A stretch of 64,000 nt of DNA from Enterobacteriaceae bacterium (GCA_902363335.1 CABIZV010000001.1:558001-622000), one strand, 5' to 3'; shown: positions 34,958 through 44,223, counted from the first letter of the stretch. Translations and numbers: made by a program. The notes: generated by a model from the letters alone, not told the origin.

Positions 34958-35326
34958 ATGGAATTGCATTCTGGAACCTTTGACCCTAATGACGCAGCCT
35001 GGCACGGCGTCACGCTGACGCCGTCCGCAGCGGCGCATATCCGGGCGTTGGTAAAACAGCAGCCGGAAATTCAAGGCGTAAGGCTTGGCGTAAAACAGAC
35101 CGGCTGCGCAGGGTTTGGTTACGTGCTGGACGCGGTCAGCGAGCCGGATAAAGACGATCTGTTGTTTGAATCCGACGGCGCGAAGCTGTGGGTGCCTTTA
35201 CGCGCGATGCCGTTTATCGACGGTACCGAAGTGGACTACGTGCGCGAAGGCTTGAACCAGCTGTTCAAATATCATAACCCGAAGGCGCAGAACGAATGTG
35301 GCTGCGGCGAAAGTTTCGGGGTATAG
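34958..35326 (+). CDS. sufA: Fe-S cluster assembly carrier SufA
   Basis: A 122-residue A-type carrier, the E. coli length. It has the three cluster-binding cysteines of the family: KQTGCAGFGY and the C-terminal ECGCGES. It receives clusters from SufBCD and delivers them to apo-enzymes. It is first in the suf operon, which takes over from isc under iron limitation and oxidative stress. Confidence 0.95.
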   Translation: MELHSGTFDPNDAAWHGVTLTPSAAAHIRALVKQQPEIQGVRLGVKQTGCAGFGYVLDAVSEPDKDDLLFESDGAKLWVPLRAMPFIDGTEVDYVREGLNQLFKYHNPKAQNECGCGESFGV

Positions 35327-35336
35327 GCGGTACATA

Positions 35337-36824
35337 ATGACGCGCAATACTGAAGCAACTGACGATGTCCAGACGTGGGCGGGCGGCCCGCTCAATTATA
35401 AAGAAGGGTTCTTTACCCAACTTAAAACAGATGAACTGGCGCAAGGCATCAACGAAGAGGTAGTGCGGGCAATCTCTGCTCGACGTAACGAGCCCGAATG
35501 GATGCTGGAATTCCGCCTCAAGGCTTATCGTGCCTGGATTTTAATGGAAGAACCACACTGGTTAAAAGCGCACTACGAGGGGCTTAACTACCAGGATTAC
35601 AGCTATTACTCCGCGCCATCATGCGGTAACTGTGATGATAGCTGCGCCTCTGAGCCCGGCGCACAGCACCAAACCGGCACGGCCAGTTTTTTAACCGACG
35701 AAGTTGAAGCCGCGTTTAACCAGCTTGGCGTACCGGTGCGTGAAGGCCGGGAAGTGGCGGTTGACGCCATTTTTGACTCCGTTTCAGTCGCCACCACCTA
35801 CCGGGAAAAATTGGCTGAACAGGGCATTATTTTCTGCTCCTTTGGTGAAGCCATTCATGACCATGCTGAACTGGTAAAACGCTATCTCGGCACGGTTGTG
35901 CCGGAAAACGATAACTTCTTTGCCGCGTTAAACGCCGCAGTGGCATCGGACGGAACCTTTATCTATATCCCGAAAGGTGTGCGTTGTCCGATGGAGCTGT
36001 CGACCTATTTTCGTATCAATGCGGAAAAAACCGGCCAGTTTGAACGCACAATCCTGATAGCGGATGAAGGCAGCTATGTCAGCTATATCGAAGGCTGCTC
36101 GGCGCCGGTACGCGACAGCTATCAACTGCATGCGGCGGTCGTCGAGGTGATCATCCATAAGGATGCGGAGGTGAAATATTCCACCGTGCAGAACTGGTTC
36201 CCCGGCGACAACAACAGCGGCGGGATCCTGAATTTCGTCACTAAACGCGCGCTGTGCGAAGGTGAAAACAGCAAAATGTCGTGGACGCAATCGGAAACCG
36301 GTTCAGCCATCACCTGGAAATACCCAAGCTGTATCCTGCGCGGCGATAACTCCGTAGGTGAGTTCTTCTCGGTGGCGCTGACCAGCGGTCATCAGCAGGC
36401 GGATACCGGCACCAAGATGATCCACATCGGTAAGAACACCCGATCAACCATTATCTCGAAGGGGATCTCCGCCGGTCACAGCCAGAACAGCTATCGCGGA
36501 TTAGTCAAAATCATGCCAACGGCGACCAATGCGCGCAACTTTACCCAGTGTGATTCCATGCTGATTGGGCCGGACTGTGGAGCCCACACGTTCCCCTACG
36601 TCGAATGCCGGAACAATAGCGCCCAGCTGGAACATGAAGCGACAACCTCACGCATTGGCGAAGATCAGCTGTTTTACTGCCTGCAACGAGGCATCAGCGA
36701 AGACGATGCCATCTCGATGATCGTCAACGGATTTTGTAAGGACGTTTTCTCTGAGCTGCCGCTGGAGTTCGCCGTGGAAGCGCAAAAACTGCTGGCTATT
36801 AGCCTTGAACACAGCGTCGGTTAA
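35337..36824 (+). CDS. sufB: Fe-S cluster scaffold subunit SufB
   Basis: From the ATG at 35337 the protein has 495 residues, the E. coli length; the frame is open to 35298 inside sufA. It contains YSAPSCGNCDDSCASEPG, NAAVASDGTFIYIPKGVRCPMELSTYFRIN and the C-terminal beta-helix core with NFTQCDSML (Cys) and CGAHTFPYVECRNNSAQLEHEATTSRIGEDQLFY. SufB builds the nascent cluster with SufC and SufD. A long hairpin separates it from sufC. Confidence 0.96.
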   Translation: MTRNTEATDDVQTWAGGPLNYKEGFFTQLKTDELAQGINEEVVRAISARRNEPEWMLEFRLKAYRAWILMEEPHWLKAHYEGLNYQDYSYYSAPSCGNCDDSCASEPGAQHQTGTASFLTDEVEAAFNQLGVPVREGREVAVDAIFDSVSVATTYREKLAEQGIIFCSFGEAIHDHAELVKRYLGTVVPENDNFFAALNAAVASDGTFIYIPKGVRCPMELSTYFRINAEKTGQFERTILIADEGSYVSYIEGCSAPVRDSYQLHAAVVEVIIHKDAEVKYSTVQNWFPGDNNSGGILNFVTKRALCEGENSKMSWTQSETGSAITWKYPSCILRGDNSVGEFFSVALTSGHQQADTGTKMIHIGKNTRSTIISKGISAGHSQNSYRGLVKIMPTATNARNFTQCDSMLIGPDCGAHTFPYVECRNNSAQLEHEATTSRIGEDQLFYCLQRGISEDDAISMIVNGFCKDVFSELPLEFAVEAQKLLAISLEHSVG

Positions 36825-36870
36825 GAGCCTATCCCATCAGGCTATTTTATTCGCCTGTTGGGACAGGCTC
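36825..36870. repeat. Palindromic element between sufB and sufC
   Basis: GAGCCTATCCCATCAGGC (36825-36842) faces GCCTGTTGGGACAGGCTC (36853-36870) with 16 of 18 pairs, around a TATTTTATTC loop. It begins right after the sufB stop and ends 20 bases before sufC. It looks like a small dispersed palindromic repeat inserted into the operon. Confidence 0.75.
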
Positions 36871-36890
36871 TAAAGATTAAGGGATAAGTT

Positions 36891-37637
36891 ATGTTGAGTA
36901 TCAAAGATTTGCAGGTCTCGGTTGATGATAAAGCGATTCTGCGGGGCGTCAGCCTTGAGGTGCGCCCAGGCGAAGTTCACGCCATTATGGGGCCAAACGG
37001 CTCGGGGAAAAGTACGCTCTCAGCCACGCTTGCCGGACGTGAAGACTATACCGTGACCGGCGGCGAAGTTCGCTTTAACAATAATGATCTGTTGGCCATG
37101 TCGCCGGAAGAACGCGCCGGCGAAGGTATTTTTATGGCGTTTCAGTATCCGGTTGAGATCCCGGGCGTCAGCAATCAGTTCTTCCTGCAAACCGCGCTGA
37201 ATGCGGTGCGCGGGCATCGTGGACAGGAGCCGCTGGATCGTTTTGATTTTCAGGATCTGATGGAAGAGAAAATCGATCTGCTGAAAATGCCCGCCGATCT
37301 GCTTACCCGCTCGGTGAACGTCGGTTTCTCCGGCGGTGAGAAAAAGCGTAACGATATTCTACAAATGGCGGTACTTGAGCCATCACTGTGCATTCTGGAT
37401 GAAACGGATTCCGGGCTGGATATCGATGCTCTCAAGGTGGTCTCCGACGGTGTTAACTCGCTGCGTGACGGTAAGCGTGCCTTTATTATCGTCACCCACT
37501 ATCAACGTATTCTCGACTATATCAAACCGGATGTGGTGCACGTGCTTTATCAGGGGCGCATCGTGAAATCGGGTGACTTTACGTTGGTGAAGCAACTGGA
37601 GGAGCAGGGCTATGGCTGGCTTAGCGAACAACAGTAG
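36891..37637 (+). CDS. sufC: Fe-S assembly ATPase SufC
   Basis: A 248-residue ABC-type ATPase with Walker A GPNGSGKST, signature FSGGEKKRNDI, Walker B LCILDETDSGLD and H-loop VTHYQR. It drives conformational change in the SufBCD scaffold. Its end overlaps the sufD start by 26 bases, so the two are coupled. Confidence 0.96.
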   Translation: MLSIKDLQVSVDDKAILRGVSLEVRPGEVHAIMGPNGSGKSTLSATLAGREDYTVTGGEVRFNNNDLLAMSPEERAGEGIFMAFQYPVEIPGVSNQFFLQTALNAVRGHRGQEPLDRFDFQDLMEEKIDLLKMPADLLTRSVNVGFSGGEKKRNDILQMAVLEPSLCILDETDSGLDIDALKVVSDGVNSLRDGKRAFIIVTHYQRILDYIKPDVVHVLYQGRIVKSGDFTLVKQLEEQGYGWLSEQQ

Positions 37638-38886
37638 CGCATTGCAACAGTGGCATGCGTTGTTCCAGGCGCGCGGCGGACAGACTTCGCCGCAGGCACA
37701 GCAGCACCTGCAGCAGGTGCAACGGTTGGGGCTGCCGTCGCGTAAAGATGAGGACTGGAAATACACCTCGCTCGATAAACTGCTGGCGAGCACTTTCGTG
37801 GCGCCCGCCTTACCGGCATTAACGGCGGCGGAACGCGACGTCCATGCGCTCGCGCTGGATGCCTGGCGGCTGGTGTTTGTTGACGGACATTTTGAGCCCG
37901 GCTTAAGCGACTCTCTCACGGCCAGCGGCTTTGAGGTGACGGTAGATAACCAGCGGCAATCGCTGCCGGAGGCGGTGCACGGTGAGGTATTTTTGCATTT
38001 GACGGAAAGCCTGGCGACCAACGTCACGCGCATTCAGGTTCGACGTAACCAACATCCGGCAAAACCCTTGCTGTTGTTACACATTACCCGAGGGCTGGAA
38101 AGCGATGAAATGAACACCGCGCACTATCGCCACCATCTGCATATGGAAGAAGGGGCGCAGGCAACGGTGATTGAGCAATATGTCAGCCTTAATGAATCAC
38201 GCCACTTCACCGGCGCGCGGTTGACGGCGGAGCTTGCGGATAACGCCCAGCTTCATCACCTCAAACTGGGGTTTGAAAATGCGCACAGCTATCACTTTGC
38301 CCATAACGACCTCAGAGTGGGGCGCGATGCTGCGGCGTTCAGCCACAGCTTCTTGCTGGGCGCGGCGGTGACGCGTCATCACACCAGCACACAGTTAAAT
38401 GGTGAAAACAGCACCTTAAGGGTTAACAGCTTGTCGATGCCGATTAACTCGGAAGTGTGCGATACCCGCACCTGGCTTGAGCACAACAAAGGCTACTGCA
38501 ATAGTCGTCAACTGCATAAAACGATCGTCAGTGACAAAGGGCGCGCGGTATTTAACGGCGTGATTACCGTCGCGCCGAATGCTGTTAAAACTGATGGGCA
38601 GATGACCAACAATAATCTGCTGCTGGGCCGCCTGGCGGAAGTGGATACAAAACCGCAGCTAGAAATTTATGCGGATGACGTGAAATGCAGCCACGGAGCC
38701 ACGGTTGGTCGAATTGACGATGAACAACTCTTTTATCTGCGCTCACGCGGTATTGCATCAGATGAGGCCAGAAAGATCATTCTGTATGCCTTCGCCGCTG
38801 GGCTTACGGATGCGATTACCCTGGAACCGCTCAAGCAACACGTTCTGGCGCGCATTGGGCAACGTCTGGTGGGAGGTAAGCAATGA
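37612..38886 (+). CDS. sufD: Fe-S cluster assembly subunit SufD
   Basis: A 424-residue beta-helix paralogue of SufB, one residue longer than E. coli SufD. It has LEIYADDVKCSHGATVGRIDDEQLFYLRSRGI near the end, with the conserved His that takes part in cluster assembly. It forms SufBC2D with SufB and SufC. It overlaps both sufC and sufS, by 26 and 4 bases. Confidence 0.95.
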   Translation: MAGLANNSSALQQWHALFQARGGQTSPQAQQHLQQVQRLGLPSRKDEDWKYTSLDKLLASTFVAPALPALTAAERDVHALALDAWRLVFVDGHFEPGLSDSLTASGFEVTVDNQRQSLPEAVHGEVFLHLTESLATNVTRIQVRRNQHPAKPLLLLHITRGLESDEMNTAHYRHHLHMEEGAQATVIEQYVSLNESRHFTGARLTAELADNAQLHHLKLGFENAHSYHFAHNDLRVGRDAAAFSHSFLLGAAVTRHHTSTQLNGENSTLRVNSLSMPINSEVCDTRTWLEHNKGYCNSRQLHKTIVSDKGRAVFNGVITVAPNAVKTDGQMTNNNLLLGRLAEVDTKPQLEIYADDVKCSHGATVGRIDDEQLFYLRSRGIASDEARKIILYAFAAGLTDAITLEPLKQHVLARIGQRLVGGKQ

Positions 38887-40103
38887 CCTTTTCCGTGCAA
38901 CAGGTACGTAGTGATTTTCCGGTGCTGGCTAGCGAAGTGAATGGTCAGCCGCTGGCCTATCTTGACTCCGCCGCCAGCGCGCAGAAACCCGAGCAGGTGA
39001 TCCACGCTGAAGCCGACTTTTATCGTCATGGCTATGCCGCCGTGCACCGGGGCATTCACACATTAAGCGCCGAAGCCACGCAGCGTATGGAAGAGGTTCG
39101 GCAGAAGGTGGCCCATTTCCTCCATGCCGCGAGCGCTGAAGAGATCGTTTTTGTGCGCGGCACCACGGAGGCCATCAATCTGGTGGCCAATAGCTGGGGC
39201 AGCAGCAACGTCAAGGCGGGCGATAATATTGTCATTACCGCCATGGAGCATCATGCCAATATTGTTCCCTGGCAGATGCTCTGCGCCAGAAGCGGTGCAC
39301 AGCTGCGCGTTATCCCCCTCAATGCGGACGGGACGTTGCAGATGGCCGCTGCACCTTCATTGTTTGATGAACGGACTCGCCTGCTGGCGGTGACGCAGGT
39401 ATCAAACGTATTGGGCACCGAAAACCCGCTGGCTGAATTGATAGCCCTGGCACATCAGCACGGCGCAAAAACGCTGGTGGATGGCGCACAGGCGGTGATG
39501 CACCACGCGGTGGATGTAAAGGCGCTGGATTGTGATTTTTACGCTTTTTCCGGCCATAAACTCTATGGGCCAACCGGAATTGGCGCGCTGTATGTCAAAG
39601 CCGGGATCCTAAAAGACATGCCGCCGTGGGAAGGGGGCGGTTCGATGATTGCGACCGTCAGTCTGACGCAGGGCACCACCTGGGCAAACGCGCCGTGGCG
39701 ATTTGAGGCCGGAACGCCGAATACCGGCGGCATTATCGGTCTGGGGGCGGCGCTGGATTACATCAGCGAACTGGGGCTTGCGCAAATCGGAGAATATGAG
39801 CAGACGCTGATGCGTTATGCACTTGATTCGTTATCCCAGGTTCCTGAACTACACCTGTATGGCCCTGCCGACCGCTTAGGCGTTATCGCATTTAACCTCG
39901 GCAAACACCACGCCTACGATGTGGGCAGCTTCCTCGATAACTACGGTATTGCCGTTCGTACCGGGCATCACTGTGCCATGCCGCTGATGGAATTTTATCA
40001 GGTGCCCGCCATGTGCCGGGCGTCACTGGCGATGTATAACACGGTGGAAGAGGTGGATCGTCTGGTGGCCGGTCTACAGCGTATTCAACGTTTAATGGGC
40101 TAA
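38883..40103 (+). CDS. sufS: Cysteine desulfurase SufS
   Basis: A 406-residue class V aminotransferase-fold enzyme. It shows FVRGTTEAINLVA, TAMEHHANIVPW, the PLP lysine in AFSGHKLYGPTGIGALY and the persulfide cysteine in RTGHHCAMPLME. It takes sulfur from cysteine, leaving alanine, and passes it to SufE. It starts 4 bases inside sufD. Confidence 0.96.
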   Translation: MTFSVQQVRSDFPVLASEVNGQPLAYLDSAASAQKPEQVIHAEADFYRHGYAAVHRGIHTLSAEATQRMEEVRQKVAHFLHAASAEEIVFVRGTTEAINLVANSWGSSNVKAGDNIVITAMEHHANIVPWQMLCARSGAQLRVIPLNADGTLQMAAAPSLFDERTRLLAVTQVSNVLGTENPLAELIALAHQHGAKTLVDGAQAVMHHAVDVKALDCDFYAFSGHKLYGPTGIGALYVKAGILKDMPPWEGGGSMIATVSLTQGTTWANAPWRFEAGTPNTGGIIGLGAALDYISELGLAQIGEYEQTLMRYALDSLSQVPELHLYGPADRLGVIAFNLGKHHAYDVGSFLDNYGIAVRTGHHCAMPLMEFYQVPAMCRASLAMYNTVEEVDRLVAGLQRIQRLMG

Positions 40104-40116
40104 CAGGGAGCCAACG

Positions 40117-40536
40117 ATGGCGGCTTTACCGGATAAAGACAAGCTATTGCGCAACTTCAATCGCTGCGCCAACTGGGAAGAGAAATATCTTTATATCATC
40201 GAACTGGGTCAACGGCTGCCGCCGCTAAGCCCGGAAGAGCACAGCGCGCAGAACAGCATTCAGGGCTGTCAAAGCCAGGTATGGATAGTCATGGGTACCG
40301 ATGAGCAAGGACGTATGACTTTACGGGGTGATAGCGATGCGGCAATCGTTAAAGGGTTGATTGCCGTGGTGTTTATCCTCTACGATGAAATGACCGCCGC
40401 GGACGTTGAAACCTTTGACGTTCGCCCCTGGTTTGAACAGATGGCTCTGGCACAGCATCTGACGCCGTCACGAACTCAGGGGCTGGAAGCGATGATCCGT
40501 GCAATTCGCGCGCGTGCGGCGGCGAGGTCCCACTAA
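40117..40536 (+). CDS. sufE: Sulfur acceptor SufE
   Basis: A 139-residue protein, one longer than E. coli SufE. It has NWEEKYLYIIELGQRLP and the reactive cysteine loop NSIQGCQSQVW. It accepts persulfide from SufS and hands it to SufB. It is the last gene of the operon, 13 bases after sufS. A weak hairpin (40581-40601) lies downstream. Confidence 0.95.
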   Translation: MAALPDKDKLLRNFNRCANWEEKYLYIIELGQRLPPLSPEEHSAQNSIQGCQSQVWIVMGTDEQGRMTLRGDSDAAIVKGLIAVVFILYDEMTAADVETFDVRPWFEQMALAQHLTPSRTQGLEAMIRAIRARAAARSH

Positions 40537-40658
40537 TTTAGCTACTATAGAAAAGACAGCTTCCAATCTGTTAAGAAGCAAGGCGGGCTGTATGTCCGCC
40601 TCACTGGTGGTTCAGCTTTCTGGCATGTTGTCAGTGAATATGAATAAGGAATCCAGAT

Positions 40659-41645
40659 ATGAAGCGCGCGTCTCTTATCACACTCAGCATTTTAAGCGCC
40701 CTCAGCGCGTTTTCCAGCGCCTGGGCCGTCGACTACCCGTTACCCCCTGCCAATAGCCGTTTAATCGGTCACAATCAAACCTACACCGTTCAGGAGGGGG
40801 ATAAGAACCTACAGGCCATTGCCCGACGTTATGATACGGCGGCGATGCTGATTCTCGAGGCCAATAATACTATCGCGTCCTCACCTATGCCGGGAACGGT
40901 GGTCACCATTCCTTCGCAAATGCTATTACCGGACGTGCCGCGTGACGGGATCGTCGTAAACCTTGCTGAGCTGCGGCTGTACTATTTTCCTCCGGGCGAG
41001 CAGATAGTGCAGGTGTTCCCGATTGGCATCGGTCAACAGGGGCTTGAGACGCCTGAGATGACCACGCGGGTTGGACAGAAGATCCCAAATCCAACGTGGA
41101 CACCGACGGCGGGCATTCGCGCCCGTTCGCTCGAACGCGGGGTGACTTTACCTGCCGTGATTCCTGCGGGCCCAGGTAATCCGCTGGGGCTGTTTGCGCT
41201 GCGTCTGGCTTACGGTAACGGCGAATATCTTATTCACGGCACTAACGCGCCGGATAGCGTCGGGCTTCGTGTCAGTTCCGGTTGTATTCGTATGAATGCG
41301 CCTGATATCAAAGCGCTGTTTGCCCAGGTTCGCAGCGGGACGACGGTCAGAGTGATTAACGAACCGGTAAAATATTCCGTGGAGCCGAATGGCGCACACT
41401 ATCTGGAAGTTCACCGTCCGCTGTCACCGAACGAAGCGCAGGATACGCAAACCATGAAGATTACGCTGTCGCCGGAATTTAAGCAGTTTGCTGAGCAGAA
41501 GGGTGTGAGCGAGGCGCTGGTGAAGAAAAGCCTGACGCGTCGTGCCGGATACCCAATGATGGTTTCAGATTCAACGGCCGCAGCAACGTCGTCGGTACTC
41601 TCCGCACAAAATGCAGAGTCATCGTCAAATCAAATGACGCAGTAA
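40659..41645 (+). CDS. ldtE: L,D-transpeptidase LdtE (YnhG)
   Basis: A 328-residue periplasmic enzyme with a signal peptide ending near SSAWA (residue 23). A LysM domain follows (YTVQEGDKNLQAIARRYDTAAMLILEANN) and then a YkuD domain with the motif HGTNAPDSVGLRVSSGCIRMNAPD, Cys being the nucleophile. LdtE makes 3-3 crosslinks between diaminopimelates in peptidoglycan. It converges with the lpp genes, whose products are attached to peptidoglycan by related L,D-transpeptidases. Confidence 0.92.
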   Translation: MKRASLITLSILSALSAFSSAWAVDYPLPPANSRLIGHNQTYTVQEGDKNLQAIARRYDTAAMLILEANNTIASSPMPGTVVTIPSQMLLPDVPRDGIVVNLAELRLYYFPPGEQIVQVFPIGIGQQGLETPEMTTRVGQKIPNPTWTPTAGIRARSLERGVTLPAVIPAGPGNPLGLFALRLAYGNGEYLIHGTNAPDSVGLRVSSGCIRMNAPDIKALFAQVRSGTTVRVINEPVKYSVEPNGAHYLEVHRPLSPNEAQDTQTMKITLSPEFKQFAEQKGVSEALVKKSLTRRAGYPMMVSDSTAAATSSVLSAQNAESSSNQMTQ

Positions 41646-41662
41646 GCTTGTAGGATTGCAGG

Positions 41663-41692
41663 TAAAAAAAATGGCGCACAATGTGCGCCATT
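41663..41692 (-). terminator. Terminator after lppB
   Basis: AATGGCGCAC and GTGCGCCATT (41670-41679, 41683-41692) form a hairpin followed on the minus strand by eight T. Confidence 0.9.
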
Positions 41693-41709
41693 ATTATATC
41701 TGATTCGAA

Positions 41710-41949
41710 TTATTTACGAATGTGGGTCACGCGGTTATCCAGACGCTGGTTAGCGCGTGCGGCGTCATCTTTAGCAGCCTGAACGTCAGCGCGGATGGCG
41801 TTAACATCATTGCTCAGCTGGTCAACTTTTGCGCTCAGGGTCTGAACGTCAGAAGAGAGCTGATCGATTTTCGCGTTGCTGGAGCAACCTGCCAGCAGGG
41901 TAGAACCCAGAATGATGGCGCCTAATACCAGTTTGTTAGTACGGTTCAT
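41710..41949 (-). CDS. lppB: Murein lipoprotein, second copy
   Basis: A 79-residue Braun-type lipoprotein starting at 41949 (the frame is open further upstream without meaning). Signal and lipobox LLAGC are followed by the coiled-coil heptads SSNAKIDQLSSDVQTLSAKVDQLSNDVNAI. The C-terminal Lys that links to peptidoglycan is kept, but the tail reads RVTHIRK in place of ATKYRK. It lies in tandem downstream of lppA, as in Salmonella. It is probably weakly expressed, since lppA has its own terminator. Confidence 0.92.
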   Translation of the reverse strand: MNRTNKLVLGAIILGSTLLAGCSSNAKIDQLSSDVQTLSAKVDQLSNDVNAIRADVQAAKDDAARANQRLDNRVTHIRK

Positions 41950-41990
41950 GAGAATATCCTTATAAAAAGTGTGGTTATATATGCAAAAAA

Positions 41991-42013
41991 AATGGCGCAT
42001 GAAATGCGCCATT
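41991..42013 (-). terminator. Terminator between lppA and lppB
   Basis: AATGGCGCAT (41991-42000) pairs with ATGCGCCATT (42004-42013) around GAA, followed on the minus strand by a T run. The stem closely resembles the lppB terminator, so gene and terminator were duplicated together. Confidence 0.88.
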
Positions 42014-42031
42014 TTCATTACACAGATACTA

Positions 42032-42268
42032 TTACTTACGGTATTTAGTAGCTGCGTTATCCAGACGCTGGTTAGCGCGTGCTGCGTCGTCTTTAGCAGC
42101 CTGAACGTCGGAACGCACTGCGTTCACGTCGTTGCTCAGCTGGTCAACTTTAGCGTTCAGAGTCTGAACGTCAGAAGACAGCTGATCGATTTTAGCATTG
42201 CTGGAGCAACCTGCCAGCAGAGTAGAACCCAGGATTACCGCGCCCAGTACCAGTTTAGTACGATTCAT
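42032..42268 (-). CDS. lppA: Major outer-membrane (Braun) lipoprotein
   Basis: A 78-residue lipoprotein with signal MNRTKLVLGAVILGSTLLAGC, cleavage before Cys21, a heptad coiled coil forming the trimer, and the terminal Lys that is crosslinked to peptidoglycan. Its mature sequence is nearly identical to E. coli Lpp. Strong promoter and ribosome site (AGAGGGTATTTATAATG) upstream. Confidence 0.96.
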   Translation of the reverse strand: MNRTKLVLGAVILGSTLLAGCSSNAKIDQLSSDVQTLNAKVDQLSNDVNAVRSDVQAAKDDAARANQRLDNAATKYRK

Positions 42269-42313
42269 TATAAATACCCTCTAGATTGAGTTAATCTCCA
42301 TGTAGCGTTACAA

Positions 42314-42342
42314 GTATTACACAAACTTTTTTATATTGAGAA
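42314..42342 (-). promoter_or_regulatory. lppA promoter
   Basis: On the minus strand a TAATAC -10 (42314-42319) lies 17 bases from a TTCTCA -35 (42337-42342), in an A+T-rich setting that copies the E. coli lpp promoter. Confidence 0.65.
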
Positions 42343-42522
42343 GATATTTTTATTCGTTTTCCCTTATTTTTGATCGTTCGCTCAAAGAAGCATCGACTCG
42401 CGGCTTTTTTAGCGAAAAAGTCTGTGAAAACAGGTAACTTCCATCGGATTCCTCTTAGATAATCGCGTTTTAAATAGTGCCAGCCTATTTGATTTTTATT
42501 CAGCAATGTTATCTGTATGTAT

Positions 42523-42550
42523 AAAAAAAGCGCCCAGCGGGCGCTTTTTT
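42523..42550 (-). terminator. Terminator after pykF
   Basis: GCGCCC (42530-42535) pairs with GGGCGC (42539-42544), flanked by A and T runs on both sides, so it can work in either direction. It lies 29 bases past the pykF stop. Confidence 0.9.
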
Positions 42551-42578
42551 AAGCAAACTATAATAAGTATGTGAATTA

Positions 42579-43991
42579 TTACAGTACGTGCACAGATGCA
42601 GTGTTGGTTGTTCCGCTCGGTACCAGGGCACCGGAAACCATAACGACCACATCACCTTTCTGAGCCAGACCGCTTTCAACTGCAACTTCTTTACCCAGAC
42701 GGTAGAAATCATCGGTAGAGCTGATTTCTTTAACGACCTGTGCAACAACACCTTTGCTCAGCACCAGCTGACGCGCGGTTGTTTCGTTGGTGGTCAGCGC
42801 CAGAATGGTGGCATCTGGGAAGTATTTACGGATAGCACGTGCAGATTTACCGCCCTGGGTAGCAACCACGATCAGCGGCGCGTCCAGTTTCTCAGCAGTT
42901 TCAACGGCGCCACGGCACACTGCTTCAGTGATGCGCAGTTTACGGCTGTCGTTGTTGAAGTCCAGACGGCTGGTCATGACGCGGTCGGTACGTTCGCAGA
43001 TGGTTGCCATGATGGTCACAGCTTCCAGTGGGTACTTACCTTTAGCGGATTCGCCGGACAGCATAACGGCATCGGTACCATCAAGGATGGCGTTAGCCAC
43101 GTCGCCAGCTTCTGCACGGGTAGGGCGTGGGTTTTTGATCATGGAGTCCAGCATCTGGGTCGCAGTGATAACCACTTTGCGCGCACGGATACATTTTTCG
43201 ATGATCATTTTCTGAGCGAAGATAACTTCTTCAACTGGGATTTCAACGCCCATATCGCCACGAGCAACCATGATACCGTCAGAGGCTTCGAGGATTTCGT
43301 CGAAGTTGTTCAGGCCTTCCTGGTTTTCGATCTTGGAGATGATCTGGATGTTTTCGCCGCCGTGAGCTTTCAGGTGCTCGCGGATTTCAACAACGTCAGA
43401 ACGTTTACGGATAAAGGACGCAGCAACGAAGTCAACGCCTTGCTCGCAACCAAAGATCAGATCCTGTTTGTCTTTCTCAGCCAGTGCTGGCAGAGCGATA
43501 GAAACGCCTGGCAGGTTAACGCCTTTGTTTTCGCCCAGGTCACCGTTGTTCAGCACTTTACAGATAACTTTGTTACCTTCGATAGCGGTAACTTCCATGC
43601 CGATCAGACCATCGTCAACCAGTACGGTGTTGCCAACGGTCAGGTCGGTGGTGAAGCCTTCGTAAGTTACAGCAACGATTTCGCTGTTACCCACAACAGA
43701 TTTGTCGGTGGTGAAGGTGAAGGTCTGGCCAGCTTTCAGGGAAACGTCGTTACCGCCTTCCAGCTTAATGGTACGAATTTCTGGGCCTTTGGTATCCAGC
43801 AGGATAGCGGCTTTCTTACCGGTTTTGCTCATCACGTTGCGCAGGTTCTTGATGCGCTGGCCGTGTTCTGCGTAATCACCGTGGGAGAAATTCAGACGCA
43901 TTACGTTCATGCCAGCGTCAAGCATTTTGCCTAACATCTCTTCGGATTCAGTTTTTGGTCCGATGGTGCAAACAATTTTGGTCTTTTTCAT
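42579..43991 (-). CDS. pykF: Pyruvate kinase I
   Basis: A 470-residue enzyme, the E. coli PykF length. It shows MKKTKIVCTIGPKTES, RLNFSHG, LDTKGPEIRT, the active-site MVARGDMGVEIP and ATQMLDSMIKNPRPTRAEAGDVANAILDGTDAVMLSGESAKG. It converts phosphoenolpyruvate and ADP to pyruvate and ATP and is activated by fructose 1,6-bisphosphate. Cra should repress it. The long antisense frame opposite it is a codon-bias artefact. Confidence 0.97.
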   Translation of the reverse strand: MKKTKIVCTIGPKTESEEMLGKMLDAGMNVMRLNFSHGDYAEHGQRIKNLRNVMSKTGKKAAILLDTKGPEIRTIKLEGGNDVSLKAGQTFTFTTDKSVVGNSEIVAVTYEGFTTDLTVGNTVLVDDGLIGMEVTAIEGNKVICKVLNNGDLGENKGVNLPGVSIALPALAEKDKQDLIFGCEQGVDFVAASFIRKRSDVVEIREHLKAHGGENIQIISKIENQEGLNNFDEILEASDGIMVARGDMGVEIPVEEVIFAQKMIIEKCIRARKVVITATQMLDSMIKNPRPTRAEAGDVANAILDGTDAVMLSGESAKGKYPLEAVTIMATICERTDRVMTSRLDFNNDSRKLRITEAVCRGAVETAEKLDAPLIVVATQGGKSARAIRKYFPDATILALTTNETTARQLVLSKGVVAQVVKEISSTDDFYRLGKEVAVESGLAQKGDVVVMVSGALVPSGTTNTASVHVL

Positions 43992-44209
43992 GACAGTCTT
44001 AGTCTTTTAGGTTGAGATTGAGAAGGATTGGGATTTTGAATTTTCGCCCCATGCCCACATGGCCACAGAGCTAAAGCTGTATTACGAAAGTTGCTATGCC
44101 ACGCCATAAGGATAGGTGACATAAAAAAAGCGTGCAGAGGAAAGTGTGCTAGAGGTTCAGCATAGTGAAATAGGCGATGTTTTAATCGTTTATTAATGCA
44201 GTCCAATGA

Positions 44210-44223
44210 GCTGAAACCATTCA
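44210..44223 (+). promoter_or_regulatory. Cra (FruR) site in the pykF promoter
   Basis: GCTGAAACCATTCA matches the Cra consensus closely, about 220 bases before pykF, where E. coli also has a Cra site. Cra represses pykF and activates ppsA, so both ends of the PEP-pyruvate node here are under the same regulator. Confidence 0.7.

Noticed and set aside
42588..43934. A 448-codon open frame antisense to pykF
   Set aside because: Same cause as the ppsA shadow: strong codon bias removes stops on the opposite strand. The peptide is Phe-, Gln- and His-rich with no family features.
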